Under the pieces are notes generated by a model. That model searched no databases and was not told the origin of the DNA. It worked only from the letters and a program-made list of their open reading frames with translations. DNA of 47,701 bases from NCBI GenBank assembly GCA_900696665.1, contig CAADGY010000077.1, positions 1-47,701 on the forward strand, in the 5' to 3' direction. Position 1 is the stretch's first letter, and the number at the start of each line of letters is the position of its first letter. This DNA comes from an uncultured Acidobacteriota bacterium. Lineage in GTDB: Bacteria; Acidobacteriota; Terriglobia; Bryobacterales; Bryobacteraceae. The position numbers and the translations under genes are program-made. This document shows, piece by piece, positions 35,990 through 44,292 of the stretch.

Positions 35990-37348
35990 ATGTCGCAACT
36001 GACCATTTCCTGGGAACCGGAAAGGCGTATCTTCACCGTGTCCGAGTTGAGCGTCGCCATACGCGGGCTGTTCGAGGACCAGTTCAGCGACATATGGGTC
36101 TCCGGAGAAATCTCCGGCACGAAAACCGCCTCGAGTGGCCACTGCTATTTCAGCCTCAAAGACGATGGTGCACAGGTGCGCTGCGTGTGCTTTCGCGGCA
36201 CCGCACGCTATCTCAAGTTCAAACCGCAGGACGGCATCGCTGTACTGGCGCGGGGCCGGTTGGATGTTTATGAGTCTCGCGGTGAATATCAGTTGCTTGT
36301 CGAAGCACTGGAACCCCAGGGATATGGCGCACTCCAGCTTGCCTTCGAGCAGTTGAAAAAGAAACTCGCCTCGGAAGGCCTGTTCGACGCCACACGCAAG
36401 AGAGCCCTTCCGAAATATCCCACCCGGATCGGCATTGTGTCCTCTCCGGCGGGAGCCGTCATTCAGGATATCGTTCAGATCCTTAGCCGCCGGTTTCCTG
36501 GCATTCACATCCGGCTTTATCCCACTCTCGTCCAAGGCGAGGGAGCGGCAGCAGCGATTTCGCGCGGCATCGGGTACTTCAGCCGGAGCGGCTGGCCGCA
36601 GGTGGTGATTGTCGCACGCGGCGGCGGCTCGCTCGAAGATCTTTGGGCTTTCAACGAGGAGAGTGTCGCGCGAGCGATTGCCGCCTGCTCCGTGCCCGTC
36701 ATTTCGGCTATCGGCCACGAAACGGATTTCACCATTGCGGATTTCGTTGCGGACCTGCGGGCTCCGACGCCTTCAGCCGCCGCCGGGATTGTGATCTGCA
36801 CCCGGCAGGAGCTGCTCGATGGCATCGCGGCTTGCGTCCGCAAAATGGAACAGGCCTTGCGCTACCGGTTAGCCGCCGCGGGCCGCCGCCTGCACGAGCA
36901 GGGCGTGGATCGCGCCACCACCGTTTTGCATCGCAGAATCGGCCGGTTCTCCCAGCGAGTGGATGAACTTGAATACGCGCTGAGAGATCGTTTGCGAAAC
37001 GCTCTGTTGGGGAGGGGCGCCGCACTAAGCGGACTCGAACAGAGGCTTCGCCGGATGGATCTCCGTTTGCGATTTGGAGCCGCGCACCGCCGCCTTGCCT
37101 TCGCCCACGCCGAGGCGATTCAGGCGATGCGTTTCCGGTTGACCGCCGCACGAGGCCGATTCGAGCCGCTGGATGCCCAATTGGTTCAACTCAGCCCGCT
37201 GCGCGTGCTCGACCGCGGATACGCTATTGTGCTGGACGAGCGCGGAGAAATCCTGAAGGATGCCGCACAGACTTCGCCGGGCGCACAACTCGAGATCCGG
37301 CTGTCACGGGGGCGCGTCGGCGCGCGCGTGACGGAACAAAAAAGCTGA
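35990..37348 (+). CDS. xseA: exodeoxyribonuclease VII large subunit
   Basis: A 452-residue nuclease subunit. The N-terminal OB-fold (about 10-105) has VSELSVAIRGLFEDQFSDIWVSGEIS. The catalytic domain follows with PTRIGIVSSPAGAVIQDI, RGGGSLEDLWAFNEE and AIGHETDFTIADFVADLRAPTPSAAA, and the long C-terminal helices that hold the small subunits come after. Exo VII degrades single-stranded DNA from both ends and needs XseB; no xseB follows here, so it must be elsewhere. The gene is divergent from the antiporter gene. Confidence 0.97.
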   Translation: MSQLTISWEPERRIFTVSELSVAIRGLFEDQFSDIWVSGEISGTKTASSGHCYFSLKDDGAQVRCVCFRGTARYLKFKPQDGIAVLARGRLDVYESRGEYQLLVEALEPQGYGALQLAFEQLKKKLASEGLFDATRKRALPKYPTRIGIVSSPAGAVIQDIVQILSRRFPGIHIRLYPTLVQGEGAAAAISRGIGYFSRSGWPQVVIVARGGGSLEDLWAFNEESVARAIAACSVPVISAIGHETDFTIADFVADLRAPTPSAAAGIVICTRQELLDGIAACVRKMEQALRYRLAAAGRRLHEQGVDRATTVLHRRIGRFSQRVDELEYALRDRLRNALLGRGAALSGLEQRLRRMDLRLRFGAAHRRLAFAHAEAIQAMRFRLTAARGRFEPLDAQLVQLSPLRVLDRGYAIVLDERGEILKDAAQTSPGAQLEIRLSRGRVGARVTEQKS

Positions 37349-37407
37349 TCGGGCGCACAATCTCTGGCCTATAGTGAAGAAGGGTCCCAACCGATACCGG
37401 GATTGTG

Positions 37408-38316
37408 ATGCTCCGAGATCTGCTTCTTTACCTCTCCACCCAGAAGCATCTTCGAAATTGGGTGGAGACGTCGCCGCTGGCGGGCCGTCTCACGTCGCGG
37501 TTCATCGCGGGCAACACGCTCGAGGAAGCACTGGCGGTTGGCGCCAGGCTAAACGCCGAAGGGCTCCTGGTGACGCTCGATCATCTGGGAGAGAACGTTA
37601 CTTCGGAAGTGGAGGCCAACGCCTCACGGGATGCGTATCTTCAGGCCCTCGTCAGAATCGGGCAGTTGGGGCTACGCTCCACCGTTTCGATCAAGCTGAG
37701 TCAGTTCGGTCTCGATGTTTCCGAGCAATTGTGCCGCGAAAATGTTGCCATGGTGGTGGAGCAAGCCAGCCGGACGGGTACCTGGGTCGAAGTAGACATG
37801 GAAGCGAGCCGCTATGTTGACGCCACACTCGCGCTGGTACGTGAAATGCATTCGCGGCATCAAGGCGTGCGCGCCGTGATACAGTCTTACCTGCGCCGAA
37901 GCGAGCACGATGTTGAACAGCTTTGCCGCGACCGGATCCCGGTCAGGGTCTGCAAGGGGGCCTATAAGGAAGACGAATTGATCGCCTTCCCCCAAAAAAC
38001 ACAGGTGGATGCCAATTACCTGCGGCTTTCACAAATTCTGCTGGAGCGTGGCGTCTATCCCGGGATGGCCACCCACGATCCGAAAATGGTCCAGGGAGTC
38101 CTGGGTTTTGTGTCCAAACTAGGCATTTCTCCGCAGCAGTTCGAGTTCCAGATGCTATATGGCATCCGGCGCGACTTGCAGCGGATGTTGATCCGGCGCG
38201 GCTTCCGGCTGCGGCTCTATGTTCCGTACGGAAGCGCTTGGTACCCCTATTTTATGCGGAGGCTGGCCGAGCGGCCGGCGAATGTTCTATTTCTGGCGAG
38301 GAATCTCTTTCGCTGA
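37408..38316 (+). CDS. proline dehydrogenase, monofunctional
   Basis: A 302-residue FAD-dependent proline dehydrogenase, the first step of proline breakdown. TVSIKLSQFGL, VEVDMEASRYVD, VIQSYLRRSEHD, VRVCKGAYKE, MATHDPKMV and FEFQMLYGIRRDLQ are the family's barrel-strand motifs, and VPYGSAWYPYFMRRLAERPAN is the C-terminal substrate-binding helix with the double Arg. It is the short, single-function form. No delta-1-pyrroline-5-carboxylate dehydrogenase gene is adjacent. The start is an ATG at 37408; a GTG one codon earlier is also possible. Confidence 0.93.
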   Translation: MLRDLLLYLSTQKHLRNWVETSPLAGRLTSRFIAGNTLEEALAVGARLNAEGLLVTLDHLGENVTSEVEANASRDAYLQALVRIGQLGLRSTVSIKLSQFGLDVSEQLCRENVAMVVEQASRTGTWVEVDMEASRYVDATLALVREMHSRHQGVRAVIQSYLRRSEHDVEQLCRDRIPVRVCKGAYKEDELIAFPQKTQVDANYLRLSQILLERGVYPGMATHDPKMVQGVLGFVSKLGISPQQFEFQMLYGIRRDLQRMLIRRGFRLRLYVPYGSAWYPYFMRRLAERPANVLFLARNLFR

Positions 38317-38358
38317 TAGGAACCTGTTAGCGTTTTCCGGAATCCAATATAGCGGCAC

Positions 38359-38799
38359 ATGAAATATTGGGGCTATCTTGTCGCGAAATCCATCGTAGCA
38401 GCAGTCCTTATCTATGCGTTGTGGCGCATGTTATGGGCCGTGATGCCGGAACCCGGCTATATGGTGTTTCAGCAGACCCGCCGTTTCGGCCAGGACCTCT
38501 GGTGGACGTCAGCGATTTTGGTGCTATGGCTTCTATCAGCCGCGCTGATCTATCTCATCATTTGGGACCAGCGGCGGCGTTGCCGCACCTGCTTGCGCCG
38601 GCTCCGCATGCCGGTGGAAACCGGGTCATGGAAGAATCTGCTGCTGATTGGTCCGCCTCGTACGGAATACATCTGCCCTTACGGGCATGGCACGTTATCC
38701 GTTCCCGAACTGCATATCACCGGAATGGAAAGTCCGGATTGGCAGCCGCACGAAGACATTTGGGCTGAATTGTACGGGACCGAGGAAACCAGGAAATGA
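38359..38799 (+). CDS. hypothetical membrane protein with CxxC
   Basis: A 146-residue protein with two membrane segments (about 5-29 and 48-70). A soluble tail starts with CRTCLRRLRMP (Cys at about 75 and 78) and holds a further Cys in EYICPYGHGTL (about 110), so a small metal site is plausible. The tail should be cytoplasmic by the positive-inside rule. I recognise no family. It overlaps the next gene by 4 bp (ATGA) and lies upstream of the PBP1b-type gene on the same strand. Confidence 0.65.
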   Translation: MKYWGYLVAKSIVAAVLIYALWRMLWAVMPEPGYMVFQQTRRFGQDLWWTSAILVLWLLSAALIYLIIWDQRRRCRTCLRRLRMPVETGSWKNLLLIGPPRTEYICPYGHGTLSVPELHITGMESPDWQPHEDIWAELYGTEETRK

Positions 38800-39146
38800 A
38801 GCGTTTCGCTTCATGGAGGATAGCCGCGGGGGCGGTTGTACTGGCGTGTCTGACCGGTTTTCTCGGGCTCCTGGTCCCCTCCTACCTGCGAAACCGGGAA
38901 TTTCAGGATTTTCTCGACCGTACGGTGAGCTCCGAAGGAGCGCACCAGATGTCACCGGGCGCCCTGCAGGCGTCCGTGGCGGACGGCGCCGGACGTATCG
39001 GATTGCCGGTGGCGCCGGACCAAGTTCGCGTCCGCCGGACAGCCGATGACCTGCGTATCGAAGTGCGCTACGCCGTACGCGTTGAAATCCCGCTCTACAC
39101 CGTGGACCTCCACTTCCGCCCCGCTGCGATGAGCCGGCGCAAGTAA
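38796..39146 (+). CDS. small membrane-anchored hypothetical protein
   Basis: A 116-residue protein with one N-terminal membrane helix (about 10-30) and a beta-strand tail (about 70-110, VRVRRTADDLRIEVRYAVRVEIPLYTVDLHFRP) that should face outward. It is coupled to the preceding gene by a 4-bp overlap and ends 40 bp before the PBP1b gene. No family recognised with confidence. Confidence 0.65.
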   Translation: MKRFASWRIAAGAVVLACLTGFLGLLVPSYLRNREFQDFLDRTVSSEGAHQMSPGALQASVADGAGRIGLPVAPDQVRVRRTADDLRIEVRYAVRVEIPLYTVDLHFRPAAMSRRK

Positions 39147-39186
39147 CGAGCGCCCTACACGTGAGAGAATCGAAACAGGTAATTAA

Positions 39187-41703
39187 GTGGCTGTCAGATT
39201 TCAGATCCCCAGGAAGGCAGGGTTGGTCCGCCTGCTGCTGCATCCCGCTGGCAAGTTCGTAGCCGCCTCTCTCACCGTCGCTCTTATCGCTGGAATCGGG
39301 GCACTCACCTACTACTATGCGAAGTATTCGAGACTGATCGAACAGAAGCTCAGCGCCGGCCCGTTCCCGTCTACGTCCATGCTGTTTGCGGCCCCGAAAG
39401 TTGTTTCTGTCGGTGATGAAACGGCCGCGTCGGACATCGTGGCGCTGTTGCGGCGCGGCGGATATTCTGAATCGCGTACGAACCGCATGGGCTGGTACCG
39501 GCTTACCAGCGACGGCATCGAGATTTATCCCGGGCCGGACTCCTATTTCCGCCAGGAACCCGGAGTGATCCGCTTTCAAAGCGGCTCGATCGCAAGAATT
39601 GTTTCGCTGGCCGACAATACCGAACGGACACGCTATCAACTCGAGCCCGAGTTGATCACAAATTTATTCGATCGCAAGCGCGAGAAGCGCCGTATTGTCG
39701 GCTTCAGTGACATCCCGAAGGTGCTCATCAACGCGGTGATATCGATCGAAGACAAGCGGTTCTTCCAGCACCCCGGCTTCGATCCGTTCCGCGTCATCAA
39801 GTCCGCCTACGTGGACTTGAAAAAGGGTTATCTCGCTGAAGGCGCGTCCACACTGACCATGCAGGTCGCGCGCACATTCTGGCTGAATCCGGATAAGAAC
39901 TGGAGCCGCAAGCTGGCGGAGACGCTAATTGCCTTGCAGCTCGAACAAAAGCTCACGAAAGAACAGATCTTCGAATACTACGCCAACCAGGTGGACCTCG
40001 GACGGCGCGGCAGCTTCTCCATCAGGGGATTCGGTGAAGCCGCCCAGGCTTATTTCGGCAAGGATATACAGCAGTTGTCGCTTTCAGAAGCCGCCACGCT
40101 GGCCGGACTCGTCCAGAGGCCAAGCTTCACGAATCCCTATCGCTGGCCGGAGAGAGCGCGCGCGCGGCGCAACGTGGTGCTCTCCCTGATGCGGGAAAAC
40201 GGATACATTTCCGACGTGGAGTACGCGGTGGCAGCCGCTTCACCGCTCGTCATCAAGAAGGGTGGTGTAGGCACTGGCGACGCGGCTTATTTCGTGGATC
40301 TTGTGAATGACGAGTTGCAGGACGATTTTGAGGGCCATGATTTCCAGGAGGACTCTTACCGCGTCTACACCACGCTTGACGTCGACTTGCAGGAGGCCGC
40401 TGCCGAAGCCGTACGCATCGGCATGCAGGATATCGACGCGCAGTTGCAGAGCCGGCGGAAGAGGAACCCGAACTATCCGCAGGCCCAGGTCGCATTGGTA
40501 GCCCTCGATACCCAGACGGGTGAGATCAAAGCCTTAATCGGGGGGCGCAACTATGGCATGAGTCAGCTCAACCGGGCGTTGGCGAAGCGTCAGCCTGGTT
40601 CCGTGTTCAAGCCATTCGTATATACCGCCGCACTCAGCATGGTGTTCGATGACCCCTCGCGGGCGGTAACACCGGCTACAACACTGCTCGATGAGCCGAC
40701 TACCTTCTGGTATGACGGGCAGGCTTACGAGCCCAGCAACTATAAGCACCAGTTTTATGGGTTGGTGACCGTTAGGCAGGCTCTTGCCAAATCGCTGAAT
40801 ATTCCAACGGTAAAGCTGGCGGAAATGGCGGGCTATGATCGGATTGTCGAAGTCGCCCGCGATGCCGGCATGAACCTTGCGATTCAGCCCACGCCCGCGG
40901 TTGCGTTAGGGGCGTATGAAGTGACCCCCATCGAGATTGCCGGCGCGTACACGATCTTCGCCAACCAGGGTATCTACGTGAAGCCGTCCTGGATCAAATA
41001 CATCCGCGATTCTTCAGGGCGCGCGATCTACGATTACAAGCCGAAACGTCAACAGGCGATCGATCCACGCGTGGCCTATGTCATGGAGCAGATGTTGGAA
41101 GAGGTGCTCCGCTCCGGCACCGGTGCAGGCGTTCGCACCCGGGGCTTCTCTCTTCCCGCCGCCGGAAAAACCGGTACGTCACATGACGGCTGGTTTGCCG
41201 GATTCACCTCCAAGTTGATTTGTGCTGTGTGGGTGGGGTTTGACGATAATCGCGAACTCAACCTGGAAGGTGCTCGTTCTGCCCTGCCCATTTGGACCGA
41301 GTTCATGAAAAGAGCGCATCAGTTGCGGGAATACAGGAACGCCAGGCCATTCCCCGCGCCGGAAGGTGTCATCCAGGTGGAGATCGATCCGGCAACCGGA
41401 CAACTCGCGACGCCGCAGTGCCCGACGGTCCGGACAGACTTCTTCATCGCCGGGACGCAGCCGGTTGAAGTCTGCCAGTATCACGGCGGCACCAGCCAGA
41501 TCGCCGGATGGGAGACACCGCCGCCGCCCGCGAGTTCCACGCCGGTTCCCCTGCCGCGCGCAGCGGCCGGCGGCAGCAACATTGTCCGTGCAAGCCGTGG
41601 AGTTCCGCCGCAGGTCACGACGAAAGAGGAGACGCCCCCCGAAGAGCCGGAGCAACCGAAAAAACGGGGATTCTTCGGCCGGATTCGCGATATATTTAGG
41701 TAG
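39187..41703 (+). CDS. bifunctional PBP1b-type penicillin-binding protein
   Basis: An 838-residue class A PBP that polymerises and cross-links peptidoglycan. After a membrane anchor (about 25-45), a UB2H-like domain (about 61-160), as in PBP1b, precedes the GT51 domain with catalytic Glu188 in EDKRFFQHPGFD and GASTLTMQVART. The transpeptidase has the SxxK site Ser472-Lys475 in PGSVFKPF, SxN at Ser536-Asn538 and KTGTS from Lys661. All active-site motifs are intact. A proline-rich, lysine-tailed extension (about 770-838) is extra. The start is a GTG at 39187. Two small membrane-protein genes precede it and two TPR genes follow within 16 bp. Confidence 0.95.
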   Translation: MAVRFQIPRKAGLVRLLLHPAGKFVAASLTVALIAGIGALTYYYAKYSRLIEQKLSAGPFPSTSMLFAAPKVVSVGDETAASDIVALLRRGGYSESRTNRMGWYRLTSDGIEIYPGPDSYFRQEPGVIRFQSGSIARIVSLADNTERTRYQLEPELITNLFDRKREKRRIVGFSDIPKVLINAVISIEDKRFFQHPGFDPFRVIKSAYVDLKKGYLAEGASTLTMQVARTFWLNPDKNWSRKLAETLIALQLEQKLTKEQIFEYYANQVDLGRRGSFSIRGFGEAAQAYFGKDIQQLSLSEAATLAGLVQRPSFTNPYRWPERARARRNVVLSLMRENGYISDVEYAVAAASPLVIKKGGVGTGDAAYFVDLVNDELQDDFEGHDFQEDSYRVYTTLDVDLQEAAAEAVRIGMQDIDAQLQSRRKRNPNYPQAQVALVALDTQTGEIKALIGGRNYGMSQLNRALAKRQPGSVFKPFVYTAALSMVFDDPSRAVTPATTLLDEPTTFWYDGQAYEPSNYKHQFYGLVTVRQALAKSLNIPTVKLAEMAGYDRIVEVARDAGMNLAIQPTPAVALGAYEVTPIEIAGAYTIFANQGIYVKPSWIKYIRDSSGRAIYDYKPKRQQAIDPRVAYVMEQMLEEVLRSGTGAGVRTRGFSLPAAGKTGTSHDGWFAGFTSKLICAVWVGFDDNRELNLEGARSALPIWTEFMKRAHQLREYRNARPFPAPEGVIQVEIDPATGQLATPQCPTVRTDFFIAGTQPVEVCQYHGGTSQIAGWETPPPPASSTPVPLPRAAAGGSNIVRASRGVPPQVTTKEETPPEEPEQPKKRGFFGRIRDIFR

Positions 41704-41719
41704 GTACAGGAGGCCAATC

Positions 41720-42508
41720 ATGGTTTCCCTTACTTTCGCACTGCTTGCCGCCGGTTCTGCTTCCTTCCTTTTAGCCGGCCAGAGCGATGGATTGAAGCAC
41801 CCCCCGGCCATCCCACCTTCGGCAGCCGCTTCCGGAGAGACCCAGCCCCGTTCAGCCAATACGACTTCGGAGATGCGCGGTGATGCCCTCATGGGCCGGA
41901 AAAACTACCAGGAGGCGATTGCCACCTATCAGGACGCCGTGCGCGACCAGGCGATCCTGCTGAACAAGATCGGAATCGCCTACCACCAGTTGATGGACCT
42001 GGATACGGCCAAACGTTATTACGAAAGAGCGCTTCAGATCAACCCGAACTATTCCGAGGCTATCAATAATCTCGGAACCATTTACTATGCCAAAAAGGAC
42101 TACGGTAAAGCGGAGCGCGAGTACAAAAAGGCGCTTAAACTGACTCCCCAATCCGCCTCTATTTACAGCAACCTTGGAACTGCCTACTTTGCTCGCAAGC
42201 GGTACGACGAAGCAATGCAGGCTTACCAGAAGGCGCTATCGCTCGATCCGGAGGTTTTTGAGCACCGTAGCAGCGCCGGCGTGCTGTTGCAGGAGCGGAG
42301 CGTGGCAGAGCGCGCGAAATTCCACTTCTATATGGCTAAGACCTACGCTAAGGCAGGTGTGTTCGATCGTGCCCTGCTGTACATGAGAAGAGCGCTCGAA
42401 GAGGGATTCACCGAACGCGACCGTTTCCGCCAGGATCCCGAATTCGCACAGATGCAGGAGATGCCGGAGTTTCAACAATTGCTCCTTCTGGAGCCGCGTG
42501 TCCTGTAG
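41720..42508 (+). CDS. exported TPR protein
   Basis: A 262-residue protein with a signal peptide (residues 1-20) and at least four tetratricopeptide repeats between about 50 and 185, such as AKRYYERALQINPNYSEAINNLGTIYYAKKDYGKAEREYKKAL. A further helical region runs to the C-terminus. TPRs bind partner proteins; the location suggests the periplasm. Start at the ATG 41720 is fixed by CAGGAGG at 41707-41713. It overlaps the following lipoprotein gene by 11 bp and lies 16 bp behind the PBP1b gene, so the three are probably one transcript. Confidence 0.85.
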   Translation: MVSLTFALLAAGSASFLLAGQSDGLKHPPAIPPSAAASGETQPRSANTTSEMRGDALMGRKNYQEAIATYQDAVRDQAILLNKIGIAYHQLMDLDTAKRYYERALQINPNYSEAINNLGTIYYAKKDYGKAEREYKKALKLTPQSASIYSNLGTAYFARKRYDEAMQAYQKALSLDPEVFEHRSSAGVLLQERSVAERAKFHFYMAKTYAKAGVFDRALLYMRRALEEGFTERDRFRQDPEFAQMQEMPEFQQLLLLEPRVL

Positions 42509-44246
42509 CTGCTTCCGTAGTGCAACCCTGCTGATGTTGTGTATCCTCCTCGCCGGCTGCTCCAGCAGCACGGAGAAAACCGGCGCGCGGCGAACTGCTA
42601 TTCTCCCTTTTGAAAACCTGACCGGCGACGTTTCGCTGGAATGGATGGGCCGCGCCGCATCCGAGATCGTGATCGAGAGCCTCTCGGGTTCGCCGTCCAT
42701 CACGGCTTTACGCGTATCATCCGCAAACGAAGCCTATGCGGTGCGGGCGGAGAGGCTTGTGGAAGGCTACTATACACTGGTGGATGGCAGGCTCCGGCTC
42801 ACCGCTTCCGTTCGGGACATCGAGCGCAACCGGACCATTGATAGCCCGTCTGCCGAGGGCGCGGCAACAAGCGGCATTATGCCGGTAGCGGCCGGCATGG
42901 CCAAAAACCTGGGCGGTGATGCGAACCGGTTCAGCACCCGCAACCACACCGCAATCGAGAACTGGGCCAAGGGTCTGGCGGGCACTGCGGGAGAACAGAC
43001 CTCGCGCCTGTTCGAGGCCGCCATCGCCGCCGACCCCAATTTCGGCGAAGCTTACGTTCACTTCGCAGAGTTCCTGCTTGGGCGTGCCGGCGTGGCGGCG
43101 GCCCGGCGCATCATCGAGTCGGCGCGGAGCAGAAACCTCGGCGAGGTGGAGCGCGCACGGCTCGACGTCCTGTCGGCATCCATAGCCGGCGACGCGCGGG
43201 CGCAACTCGAGGCTGTGCAGCGGCTAGCCTCATTGACTCCTGGCGATGCCATCCTCTATCGAACTCTCGGCAATTTGCAGCTTTCGGCCCATCGTTACGG
43301 TGACGCCTCCAAGTCCCTGGCACGGGCCGCGGAACTTGATCCTGCGGACCCGGATGCCTTGAACCTGCTGGGCTATGCCCGGGCTTACACGCTAGATCTG
43401 GATGGGGCGAAGGCCGCGCTCGAACAAGCCGCGAAGGCCGCACCCGGAGACGCCAACCCTCAGGATTCACTTGGAGATGTTCATTTCCTTCTGGGCCGGT
43501 TCCGGGAAGCGGAAAGCTACTATCTCGCCGCACACCGGAAGAACCCTTCCTTCCTGGGAAGCGCCACGCTGTTGAAAGCGGCACACGCGCGATGGATGGC
43601 CGGAGACCGGGCGGGAGCCGACACGATTTTCCAGCAGTACAGAGACGCGTTACGGCAGGCGAAGTTTCCTCTGGCCGAATTGCAGGCCGCGCGGTGGGAG
43701 CATCTGACAGGCCGCATGCAGCAAGGCATGGAGCGCCTGGAAAAATTCGCTGCCGCGGCGCAGGGCGACATACGCTCGCTCGCGTTTTCGCAACTGGCAG
43801 TCTGGAAGCTCGCGGCTGGCGATCGAAATGGAGCGGCACAATCGGGTGCTGAGGGTACGAAATCCGCGGGCAACCCCGCGACAAGCGTGACCGCCTACCT
43901 GGCAGCGGCGGCGATTCGCGGTGGAATGTCAGGGGGTGGACAACCGGTAAGTCCGGCGTTGCGGGACTATGCGTCTGCCTATGGCGCGCTGTTTGAAAAG
44001 AGATTCGCCGATGCTGTGCCGCTACTCGAGCGCCTCTACGGCCAGTCGTCGTTTACATCCGGAAGACACGTCGAACTGCTGCTGGCGTGGGCTTGTATTG
44101 AGACAGGTGCATTGGATCGCGCAAGAAAACTGCTCCAAACGTATCCGCTGCCGGTGATTCAGCCTGAAGAGATTTTTGCGTTTCTGGAGTATCCGCGGGT
44201 TCTGGAGTTACGGAAAAAAGTTGGCCTCGAGACTCCACCGGACTGA
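42498..44246 (+). CDS. TPR lipoprotein with CsgG/FlgO-like N-terminal domain
   Basis: A 582-residue lipoprotein. The signal ends in the lipobox LLAGC (Cys21). Residues about 33-115 start AILPFENLTGD and continue EWMGRAASEIVIESLSG, the pattern of the CsgG/FlgO/LpoB-type domain. TPR-like helical repeats follow from about 150 to 560 (for example ALNLLGYARAYTLDLDGAKAALEQAAK). The start is a GTG at 42498, overlapping the previous gene by 11 bp, with GGAG upstream; a shorter start at 42534 would cripple the signal peptide. Placed behind a PBP1b with a UB2H-like domain, it may act as a PBP activator; this is inference. Confidence 0.8.
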   Translation: MSCSCFRSATLLMLCILLAGCSSSTEKTGARRTAILPFENLTGDVSLEWMGRAASEIVIESLSGSPSITALRVSSANEAYAVRAERLVEGYYTLVDGRLRLTASVRDIERNRTIDSPSAEGAATSGIMPVAAGMAKNLGGDANRFSTRNHTAIENWAKGLAGTAGEQTSRLFEAAIAADPNFGEAYVHFAEFLLGRAGVAAARRIIESARSRNLGEVERARLDVLSASIAGDARAQLEAVQRLASLTPGDAILYRTLGNLQLSAHRYGDASKSLARAAELDPADPDALNLLGYARAYTLDLDGAKAALEQAAKAAPGDANPQDSLGDVHFLLGRFREAESYYLAAHRKNPSFLGSATLLKAAHARWMAGDRAGADTIFQQYRDALRQAKFPLAELQAARWEHLTGRMQQGMERLEKFAAAAQGDIRSLAFSQLAVWKLAAGDRNGAAQSGAEGTKSAGNPATSVTAYLAAAAIRGGMSGGGQPVSPALRDYASAYGALFEKRFADAVPLLERLYGQSSFTSGRHVELLLAWACIETGALDRARKLLQTYPLPVIQPEEIFAFLEYPRVLELRKKVGLETPPD

Positions 44247-44247
44247 A

Positions 44248-44274
44248 AGCCCGCCCGGAGAACATGGGCGGGCT
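44248..44274. terminator. bidirectional terminator hairpin
   Basis: AGCCCGCCC (44248-44256) pairs perfectly with GGGCGGGCT (44266-44274), loop 9 bases. It lies between the convergent stops of the TPR lipoprotein (44246) and the TonB-dependent receptor (44293). On the minus strand it is followed by TTTC, so it fits better as the receptor gene's terminator. Confidence 0.6.
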
Positions 44275-44292
44275 TGAGCCGGGTGGAAAACG

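Noticed and set aside
35990..38316. xseA and the proline dehydrogenase gene as a functional unit
   Set aside because: There is no known link; a gap of about 60 bp and unrelated roles suggest chance adjacency.
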